This document shows positions 1 through 5,399 of a stretch of 8,589 nt of DNA, piece by piece. The notes under the pieces are model-generated. The model was not told the DNA's origin and ran no database searches. It saw nothing but the letters and a program-made list of their open reading frames with translations. The number at the start of each line of letters is the position of its first letter. The stretch's first letter is position 1. Origin of the DNA: Deltaproteobacteria bacterium (GTDB taxonomy: Bacteria > UBA10199 > JACPAL01 > JACOUP01); contig JAUSKE010000144.1 of assembly GCA_030649435.1 (NCBI GenBank), positions 1 through 8,589 on the forward strand. The letters are read 5' to 3'. The position numbers and the translations under genes were made by a program.

Positions 1-1181
1 AAGGGGTTGTCTCTCTGATCCGGATCGTCGATGGGACGCTTAAAAAAGGGATGAAGATCCGCTTCCATGCCACCGGTAAAATTTATGAGGTTCAAAGGAT
101 TGGGGTCTTCAGCCCCGCTGCAGAAGAGTTGGGGGAATTAAAAACAGGGGAGGTTGGATTTCTGGCCGCCGTCGTCAAATCGGTCCACGAAACACGGATC
201 GGTGACACAATCACCGAGGAACACGACACCACCTCGGCACCACTCCCCGGATTTAAAGAGGTCAACCCAATGGTCTTTGCCGGGCTCTTTCCGGTGGACT
301 CGGCCGCCTACGAGGACTTTAAGGTCGCCCTCGAAAAACTCCGTTTGAACGATGCCTCTTTTAACTTCACCCCCGAGAGTTCGACCGCCCTGGGCTTTGG
401 TTTCCGATGCGGCTTTTTGGGACTCCTCCACCTGGAGATTATCCGTGAACGGTTGGAGAGGGAATACAACCTTGAATTGATTTCAACGGCACCGATGGTC
501 CTCTTCCAAATCACCACCATCAGCGGCGAACTGTTGGAGCTCGACAATCCGGCGAAGATGCCTTCCTCACAGGAGATCGCTGAAATCCGTGAACCGTTTG
601 TCTTGGTCCATATCCATACCCCCGTCACCACACTCGGAAACATCCTCAAACTGTGCGAGGAGAGAAGGGGGATCCAGAAGAAGATTGACTACCTCTCACC
701 AGAAAGAATCTTGGTGGTCTATGAGGTCCCATTTTGCGAAATCATGTTTGATTTTTTTGATAAACTGAAATCGCTTTCTAAAGGGTACGCCTCACTCGAT
801 TATGAATTTCTTGATTGGCGTCCGTCGGACCTGATCCGTTTAAATATCCTCGTCAACGGAGATCTGGTTGATGCGCTATCGATTATCCTCCACAAGGATA
901 AGGCCTACTACCGGGCGCGCGAACTGGTCCATAAACTCCGCGAGGTGATCCCGCGACAACAGTATGAGGTAGCGATCCAAGCGGCGATCGGGGCCAAGGT
1001 CATCGCCCGTGAAACCGTCGCTGCCCTTCGAAAAAATGTGACCGCCAAATGTTACGGCGGCGACATTTCCCGAAAAAGAAAGTTGCTCGAAAAACAAAAA
1101 GAAGGTAAGAAGCGGATGAAACAGGTCGGCAACGTGGAGATCCCGCAAGAGGCGTTCTTGAGCGTCCTCAAGGTTGACTAA
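1..1181 (+). CDS. lepA: Elongation factor 4 (LepA), 5'-truncated by the window edge
   Basis: Translational GTPase EF-4, which acts on the ribosome in the cytoplasm and is linked to back-translocation and ribosome biogenesis. The frame is open from base 3, before the first internal ATG (position 51), so the gene begins upstream and the GTP-binding domain is missing here. About 393 of roughly 600 residues are present. In order: the end of the beta-barrel domain II (VSLIRIVDGTLKKG, then GELKTGEVGFLAA); the EF-G-III-like domain with the diagnostic ALGFGFRCGFLGLLH block near 390-430; the EF-G-V-like domain (ILKLCEERRGIQ near 630-680, GYASLDYEF near 785-810); and the LepA-specific C-terminal domain (VIPRQQYEVAIQAAIGAK, then KCYGGDISRKRKLLEKQKEG and NVEIPQEAFLSVL). 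That last domain separates LepA from EF-G, TypA and other GTPases. The gene ends in TAATG, sharing one base with lepB. No frameshift or lost motif is seen. Confidence 0.98.
   Translation, partial: GVVSLIRIVDGTLKKGMKIRFHATGKIYEVQRIGVFSPAAEELGELKTGEVGFLAAVVKSVHETRIGDTITEEHDTTSAPLPGFKEVNPMVFAGLFPVDSAAYEDFKVALEKLRLNDASFNFTPESSTALGFGFRCGFLGLLHLEIIRERLEREYNLELISTAPMVLFQITTISGELLELDNPAKMPSSQEIAEIREPFVLVHIHTPVTTLGNILKLCEERRGIQKKIDYLSPERILVVYEVPFCEIMFDFFDKLKSLSKGYASLDYEFLDWRPSDLIRLNILVNGDLVDALSIILHKDKAYYRARELVHKLREVIPRQQYEVAIQAAIGAKVIARETVAALRKNVTAKCYGGDISRKRKLLEKQKEGKKRMKQVGNVEIPQEAFLSVLKVD
1157..1172 (+). promoter_or_regulatory. Small hairpin at the lepA 3' end overlapping the lepB ribosome binding site
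   Basis: CTTGAG (1157-1162) and CTCAAG (1167-1172) form a perfect 6-base-pair stem with a 4-base loop. The best Shine-Dalgarno match for lepB, AAGG at 1170-1173, lies mostly in the 3' arm, 7 bases before the ATG. A ribosome finishing lepA would open it, which would suit coupled translation. The bases also encode the conserved LepA end (FLSVLK), so the pairing may be chance. Confidence 0.3.
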
Positions 1182-1924
1182 TGAAGACAAAGGGAAAAAT
1201 CAGGGAGTATCTCGAATCGTTTCTGGTCGCGGTGTTAATCGCCTTTGTACTCCGCTCATTCGTGGTCGAGGCGTTTAAAATCCCCTCCGGTTCGATGATC
1301 CCGACGCTTTTGATCGGCGACCATATCTTCGTCAATAAATTTATCTATGGCCTTCGGGTCCCTTTCACCAAACATTGGTTGAATCATTTCAAAAATCTGG
1401 AGAGAGGAGATGTGGTCGTCTTCATCTGGCCGGTGGATGAGGATAAAGATTTTATCAAACGGGTTGTCGGGCTTCCGGGAGACAACCTACGATTTGAAGG
1501 GGATACAATCTTCGTCAACGGGGAAAAGGTCACGAGTCAAATGCTTCGTGTCGATGCCGATGATAAACTCCCAGGCCGACAGCTTAAGATCATCCCAGAG
1601 GCGACGGCAAACGATTTGAACGGGCTTCGATCGGTCCCGTATTACCGCGGTTGGGAAAAATTCGACTACCATCTTGAAAACCTTGCGGGGGTCAAACACC
1701 TGATGCAGCTCGATCGTTACCCACACCCTGAGGTGAGTGAGGTCACGGTCCCCGAAAAACAGTTCTTCGTTGTGGGCGACAACCGAGACAACTCCGCCGA
1801 CAGCCGGGAGTGGGGATTCGTGCCATTCGAAAACCTCAAAGGGAAGGCAATGTTTATCTGGCTCTCGCTCGATACCGACGATAAACGGCTCCGATGGGAA
1901 CGTTTTGGGAAGTGGATTCAATGA
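1181..1924 (+). CDS. lepB: Signal peptidase I
   Basis: Membrane-bound serine protease that removes N-terminal signal peptides from exported proteins on the outer face of the cytoplasmic membrane. The 247-residue protein has one clear hydrophobic segment at about residues 11-29, directly followed by the family boxes. Ser38 lies in IPSGSMIPTL (box B, nucleophile) and Lys93 in FIKRVVGLPGD (box D, general base). The GDNRDNSADSR stretch, about residues 199-209, is box E, and the WGFVP that follows is also conserved. The roughly 100 residues between the lysine box and box E make it the larger, Gram-negative-like form rather than the short Bacillus form. There is one predicted membrane helix rather than the two of E. 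coli LepB. The ATG overlaps the lepA stop by one base, so translation is probably coupled to lepA, a pairing common in bacteria. No downstream terminator exists other than the hairpin before pyrB. Confidence 0.97.
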   Translation: MKTKGKIREYLESFLVAVLIAFVLRSFVVEAFKIPSGSMIPTLLIGDHIFVNKFIYGLRVPFTKHWLNHFKNLERGDVVVFIWPVDEDKDFIKRVVGLPGDNLRFEGDTIFVNGEKVTSQMLRVDADDKLPGRQLKIIPEATANDLNGLRSVPYYRGWEKFDYHLENLAGVKHLMQLDRYPHPEVSEVTVPEKQFFVVGDNRDNSADSREWGFVPFENLKGKAMFIWLSLDTDDKRLRWERFGKWIQ

Positions 1925-1932
1925 GAAAACTA

Positions 1933-1961
1933 TTGACAGTAAGCAGTTCTTTCTGTATCTA
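1933..1961 (+). promoter_or_regulatory. Candidate sigma-70-type promoter for the pyrB-pyrC-carA-carB operon
   Basis: A perfect -35 hexamer TTGACA (1933-1938) is followed after exactly 17 bases by TATCTA (1956-1961), a weak -10 with the T-A-T half matching consensus. It starts 9 bases after the lepB stop, in the only gap between genes. Transcription would begin at about 1968-1970, almost on an ATG at 1970, giving a leader of about 63 bases that contains the terminator-like hairpin ahead of the pyrB start. The -35 match and spacing are seen directly; promoter activity is inferred. Confidence 0.5.
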
Positions 1962-1998
1962 ACGCCCCGATGATTTTAAAGAAGGATCGTCGTCCTCG

Positions 1999-2034
1999 AA
2001 AAAACCCTCCGCCTCAGGCGGAGGGTTTTTTTTT
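1999..2034 (+). terminator. Intrinsic-terminator hairpin in the pyrB leader, probable attenuator
   Basis: CCCTCCGCC (2005-2013) and GGCGGAGGG (2017-2025) form a perfect 9-base-pair GC-rich stem with a TCA loop. It is flanked by six A (1999-2004) and nine T (2026-2034), the full signature of a Rho-independent terminator; the A/T flanks can extend the stem. The T-run runs directly into the pyrB TTG start (2033-2035) and the 3' arm contains its GGAGG Shine-Dalgarno. No promoter can fit between the hairpin and the gene, so transcripts reaching pyrB must read through it. It could end lepAB transcription while acting as an attenuator and start-masking hairpin for the pyr operon. No PyrR-type binding loop or clear antiterminator pairing was found. 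Confidence 0.85.
2020..2024 (+). promoter_or_regulatory. Ribosome binding site of pyrB, buried in the terminator stem
   Basis: GGAGG (2020-2024) is the best Shine-Dalgarno match in the region and lies 8 bases before TTG 2033, normal spacing. It decides the start: the ATG at 1970 has no purine-rich sequence ahead of it. Because the site is the 3' arm of the hairpin at 2005-2025, it is hidden when the hairpin forms. Confidence 0.7.
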
Positions 2035-2968
2035 GCCCTCCAAAGATCTCCTAGGCCTTCGCGACCTCTCTGAAGAGAAATTAACCCTCGTTCTCAAGAA
2101 GGCCGAAGAGTTCAAAAAACTCCTCCAGAGAAAAGAAAAAGGGGATGACCTCAAGGGAAAGAGGGTCATCAACATCTTCTTCGAGCCTTCCACCCGAACA
2201 CGCACTTCCTTCGAAATCGCTGAAAGAAATCTTTCTGCAGAAATGACTAACATTACGCCGTCAGCCTCCAGTCTCACCAAGGGGGAAAGCCTCAAAGATA
2301 TGATCGAAAACCTCGAGGCGATGAAGCCGGACTTACTCGTCATCCGGCACGGCGCGAGTGGTGCCGCTCAGCTGATCGCCTCCTACACCAAGGCCTCCGT
2401 CATTAACGGGGGAGATGGCTCGCATGAACACCCGACTCAAGGGCTGGTCGACCTCTTCACCGTCAAAGAACATCTCGGCCAGATCCAAAACAAACGGGTC
2501 TTAATTGTTGGCGACATCGCCTACAGCCGGGTGGCTCGTTCCAATATTTATGGTTTTACCAAAATGGGAGCCAAGGTGACGGTCGTCGGGCCAGCAACAC
2601 TCCTCCCTCCCGGTATTGAAAAACTGGGGGTCACTGTTTCAACGCAATTTGCCAAACATATTCCTGAAGCAGACGTCATCATGCTCCTCCGGATTCAGAA
2701 AGAGCGGCAGGAGACCCTTAACTTTCCAAGCCTCGCCGAATATACCCGATTTTTCGGACTCACCCGCGACCTCCTTCCCCTTATTAAAAAAGGGACACTC
2801 ATCATGCACCCGGGACCGATCAACCGGGGGGTCGAGATTGATCCGGAGATTGCCGATTCAAAGAGTGCGGATGGCCCGCGCATAGTGATTCTCGACCAAG
2901 TGGCGAACGGTATCGCCGTCCGGATGGCGGTGCTCTCGCTCTGGGCCAATCAAAGGGTAAAAAAATGA
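2033..2968 (+). CDS. pyrB: Aspartate carbamoyltransferase, catalytic subunit
   Basis: Transfers the carbamoyl group of carbamoyl phosphate to aspartate, the committed step of pyrimidine synthesis, in the cytoplasm. From the TTG start the protein has 311 residues, the same length as E. coli PyrB. Active-site residues fall at near-identical numbers: FEPSTRTR with Ser53-Arg57 (carbamoyl phosphate loop), Lys83 in LTKGE, Arg105, HPTQ at 133-136, Arg166 in YSRVARSN, RIQKER from Arg220 and HPGP from 259. An in-frame ATG at 1970 would give 332 residues, but its extra 21 are encoded by the leader and terminator hairpin (KNPPPQAEGFF), have no Shine-Dalgarno, and resemble no PyrB N terminus. TTG 2033 is the only other start codon before the conserved DLLGLRDLS. 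No pyrI regulatory subunit is adjacent. The gene overlaps pyrC by ATGA. Function is very secure; the start is probable. Confidence 0.97.
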   Translation: MPSKDLLGLRDLSEEKLTLVLKKAEEFKKLLQRKEKGDDLKGKRVINIFFEPSTRTRTSFEIAERNLSAEMTNITPSASSLTKGESLKDMIENLEAMKPDLLVIRHGASGAAQLIASYTKASVINGGDGSHEHPTQGLVDLFTVKEHLGQIQNKRVLIVGDIAYSRVARSNIYGFTKMGAKVTVVGPATLLPPGIEKLGVTVSTQFAKHIPEADVIMLLRIQKERQETLNFPSLAEYTRFFGLTRDLLPLIKKGTLIMHPGPINRGVEIDPEIADSKSADGPRIVILDQVANGIAVRMAVLSLWANQRVKK

Positions 2969-4239
2969 AACTACTGATCAAAAACGGAACAGTCGTTGAC
3001 CCCGCCTCAAAAAGAGAAGGGCACTTCGACCTTCTGATTAACAATGGAACAATTCAAAAGGTTGAACGAAAGATCTCGACCGCCGCCGATGAAACAATCA
3101 ATGCCGACGGCTTGATCGTCGCCCCAGGCTTTATCGACCTACACTGCCACCTCAGGGAACCGGGGCAGGAATATAAAGAGACAATCCGGAGTGGCACCGC
3201 GGCAGCAGCGGCGGGTGGGTTCACAACCGTCGTCTGCATGGCGAACACCGAACCGGTTAACGATAACGCGGTCATCACCGAATTTATCCAGAAGAAGGCG
3301 AAGGAAGAGGGGATCGTGAACGTCCTGCCGGTTGGTGCCATCTCAAGGGGATTAAAGGGAGAGTCACTCGCCGACATCGGTCAGATGGCGGAGGCGGGGA
3401 TCGTTGCGATTTCGGATGACGGACGAACCGTGATGAACAGCGCCCTGATGAGAAAGGCGATGCAGTACGCGCGCGGTTTTGGGCTGCTTGTGATCTCGCA
3501 CGCCGAAGATGAAACACTCTCCGGTGCCTCATCAATCAATGAGGGACTGGTGGCTACCGAGTTGGGGCTCCCCGGTTCTCCAAACGCCGCTGAAGAGATC
3601 ATGGTTGCTCGTGATATCGCCCTTGCAGAACTGACAGGGGCACGGCTCCATGTGGCGCACCTCACAACAAAAGGTTCCTTGGAACTAGTCACGGCGGCCC
3701 GGAAGAGGGGGGTTCAGGTCACCTGTGAAGTGACACCCCACCATTTTACACTGACCGACGAGATGGTCCGCGGCTACAACACGCTTGCCAAGATGAGACC
3801 GCCACTCCGAAAACAAGAAGAGGTCGATGAATTAAAACTTGGCTTCAAAAAAGGATTGATCCAAGCGATTGCCACCGACCATGCCCCCCACGCCTCGTTC
3901 GAAAAAGAGGTGGAGTTTCACCTCGCCGCCAACGGCCTTATAGGCCTCGAAACAGCTTTAAGTTTATCGCTTCAACTTGTTGAAGAAAAATTATTAACTC
4001 TTAGCGAACTTATCCGGCTTCTCTCCTCAGGACCCGCTTCAATATTAGGGTTGAAGAACAAAGGAATTCTTCAGCCTGGGGCTGATGCCGATATCACGCT
4101 CTTTGACCCAAAAGCGTCCCGTGTCGTGGACATCAATAGTTTCCGGTCACGGTCGAAGAACTCCCCATTCCACGGGTGGCGATTGAAAGGGGAGGTCCAC
4201 ACCACCCTCGTCGGTGGAAAGGTGGTCTTTCGAGATTGA
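2965..4239 (+). CDS. pyrC: Dihydroorotase, type I, zinc-dependent amidohydrolase
   Basis: Closes carbamoyl aspartate to dihydroorotate, step three of pyrimidine synthesis. The 424-residue length and motifs fit the bacterial type I family, not the shorter E. coli-type enzyme. Metal and substrate residues are all visible: DLHCHLR (His60, His62, Arg64), SDDG at 150-153 (bridging Asp in place of a carbamylated Lys), SHAED (His179), AHLTT (His232), TPHH at 258-260 and TDHAPH (Asp305, His307, His309). It is therefore expected to be active rather than a decayed PyrC-like structural partner. The C-terminal NGILQPGADADITLFDP-type region closes the amidohydrolase beta-sandwich. The ATG overlaps the pyrB stop by four bases with a weak AAAGGG upstream, implying coupled translation. 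In Aquifex the same enzyme type forms a joint complex with aspartate carbamoyltransferase; a similar partnership here is inference. Confidence 0.97.
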   Translation: MKLLIKNGTVVDPASKREGHFDLLINNGTIQKVERKISTAADETINADGLIVAPGFIDLHCHLREPGQEYKETIRSGTAAAAAGGFTTVVCMANTEPVNDNAVITEFIQKKAKEEGIVNVLPVGAISRGLKGESLADIGQMAEAGIVAISDDGRTVMNSALMRKAMQYARGFGLLVISHAEDETLSGASSINEGLVATELGLPGSPNAAEEIMVARDIALAELTGARLHVAHLTTKGSLELVTAARKRGVQVTCEVTPHHFTLTDEMVRGYNTLAKMRPPLRKQEEVDELKLGFKKGLIQAIATDHAPHASFEKEVEFHLAANGLIGLETALSLSLQLVEEKLLTLSELIRLLSSGPASILGLKNKGILQPGADADITLFDPKASRVVDINSFRSRSKNSPFHGWRLKGEVHTTLVGGKVVFRD

Positions 4240-5399
4240 AGGAGAAAATAGGGTTTCTGCTCCTGGAGGATGGCACATTTCTGCAAGGAGTCTCTTTCGG
4301 TGCCGAGGGAGAATCGATCGGCGAGGTTGTCTTCAACACCAGCATGACCGGTTACCAGGAGATCCTGCACGACCCTTCCTACAAGGCTCAGATTGTAACG
4401 ATGACCTATCCCGAAATTGGGAATTACGGCGTCAATGCCGAAGATATTGAATCACCAAAAGTTCACGTTGCCGGATTTTTGGTTAAGCGGTACCACCCAA
4501 CCCCGAGCAATTTTCGTTCTCAAAAATCACTGGGTGCTTACCTGAAAGAACGTCGTATTGTCGCCCTGCAGGGGATCGACACCCGCGCCCTGACAAGACA
4601 TCTGCGAGATCGTGGCGCACAGATGGGGATCCTCTCTACCATAACAAACGACAAAAAAAAGCTGAGACAGCGGCTCCGCGAGGAGCCACCGATGGAGGGA
4701 CGGAATCTGGTCGGAGAGGTAACTTGCTCCAAACCGTACCATTGGACGGAGGGGGTCTGGAGGTTGGGGGAGGGGTATAGAAAAAATGTAGGGGCGTCCC
4801 TTGGCGCGCCCCATTCGAGAAGGGCGCAGCGAGCAGCGCCCCTACGAGTCATTGCCTACGACCTCGGCATCAAACAAAATATCTTGCGCAATCTCGTCGC
4901 GGCTGGTTGCGATGTCACAGTGGTCCCTTCCAAAACAACCGCCGAAGAAATTTTGGCGAAAAAACCAGATGGTCTCTTTCTCTCGAATGGTCCCGGCGAT
5001 CCGGCAGCGGTCACCGATGTTATCCAAAATACAAAAAAACTGATCGGAAAGGTCCCAATCTTTGGGATCTGCCTAGGGCACCAGATCCTAGCCCTGGCCC
5101 TTGGCGGCAAAACCTACAAACTGAAATTCGGTCACCGCGGGGCGAATCAACCGGTGATGGACCTCACGACGAGCAAGGTTGAGATCACGACCCAAAATCA
5201 TGGCTTTGCGGTTGACGCCAACTCACTCAAGAAAAAGGCGGTGGTAACCCACATAAACCTTAACGACAAAACGGTCGAAGGGCTGGCCCACAAAAAATTT
5301 CCGCTCTTCTCGGTCCAGTACCACCCTGAATCATCGCCGGGGCCGCATGACAGCCATTATTTATTTAAAAGATTCGTCGATATGATGAAGAGAGCCTAA
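4236..5399 (+). CDS. carA: Carbamoyl-phosphate synthase small subunit (glutamine amidotransferase), with an in-frame palindromic insert
   Basis: Hydrolyses glutamine and channels ammonia to CarB for carbamoyl phosphate synthesis. From TTG 4236 it has 387 residues. The N-terminal CPSase small domain (EDGTFLQG, then GEVVFNTSMTGYQEIL) is followed by a class I glutamine amidotransferase domain: Cys279 in GICLGHQ, His363 and Glu365 in YHPESSPGPHD, a triad with exactly the E. coli 269/353/355 spacing. The TTG overlaps the pyrC TGA by four bases and gives the usual distance to LEDG, with AAAGGTGG upstream. A GTG at 4176 would add 20 residues (MAIERGGPHH...) read from pyrC coding sequence, so I reject it. 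Residues 185-203 (VGASLGAPHSRRAQRAAPL) come from a palindromic repeat in the linker between the two domains; about 11 residues more lie here than in E. coli. The frame and all catalytic residues are intact, so the enzyme should work. Confidence 0.97.
   Translation: MKEKIGFLLLEDGTFLQGVSFGAEGESIGEVVFNTSMTGYQEILHDPSYKAQIVTMTYPEIGNYGVNAEDIESPKVHVAGFLVKRYHPTPSNFRSQKSLGAYLKERRIVALQGIDTRALTRHLRDRGAQMGILSTITNDKKKLRQRLREEPPMEGRNLVGEVTCSKPYHWTEGVWRLGEGYRKNVGASLGAPHSRRAQRAAPLRVIAYDLGIKQNILRNLVAAGCDVTVVPSKTTAEEILAKKPDGLFLSNGPGDPAAVTDVIQNTKKLIGKVPIFGICLGHQILALALGGKTYKLKFGHRGANQPVMDLTTSKVEITTQNHGFAVDANSLKKKAVVTHINLNDKTVEGLAHKKFPLFSVQYHPESSPGPHDSHYLFKRFVDMMKRA
4788..4845 (+). repeat. REP-like double-hairpin palindromic element inserted in frame within carA
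   Basis: A 58-base unit is bounded by perfect 9-base inverted repeats, GTAGGGGCG (4788-4796) and CGCCCCTAC (4837-4845). It can also fold as two hairpins. The first is 4791-4812: GGGGCG paired with CGCCCC, a G-T pair, one C-C mismatch, one more pair and a CTTG loop. The second is 4822-4841: GGGCGC paired with GCGCCC around an 8-base loop. They are separated by a 9-base spacer. The GTA...TAC outer ends and GGGGCG-type arms look like a dispersed intergenic palindromic repeat family that I recall from environmental bacterial genomes; membership is from memory, not a search. No second copy is in this window. It starts on a codon boundary of carA and contains no stop in that frame. Confidence 0.8.

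Noticed and set aside
1737..1973. 78-residue plus-strand frame over the lepB end and the gap
   Set aside because: It is a shifted reading of the lepB box E region followed by intergenic sequence, with no independent start signal.
1970..2032. N-terminal 21-residue extension of PyrB from ATG 1970 as the normal start
   Set aside because: It has no Shine-Dalgarno, its residues are the translation of a terminator hairpin, and removing it gives exactly the family length. It is retained only as a speculative regulatory start.
1925..2032. PyrR-type attenuator or a known pyrimidine riboswitch in the lepB-pyrB gap
   Set aside because: The conserved PyrR-binding loop is not present and I found no convincing antiterminator pairing upstream of the stem.
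4176..4235. GTG 4176 as the start of carA
   Set aside because: It would overlap pyrC by over 60 bases, lacks a ribosome binding site, and the added residues do not match CarA. TTG 4236 fits better.
4788..4845. The carA palindrome as a transcription terminator or CRISPR repeat
   Set aside because: There is no T-run after either hairpin, only one copy is present, and there are no spacers. It is better read as an inserted palindromic repeat.
5083..5100. CCTAGGGC ... GATCCTAG partial inverted repeat in carA
   Set aside because: It is short and imperfect and fully explained by the conserved GICLGHQILAL coding sequence.
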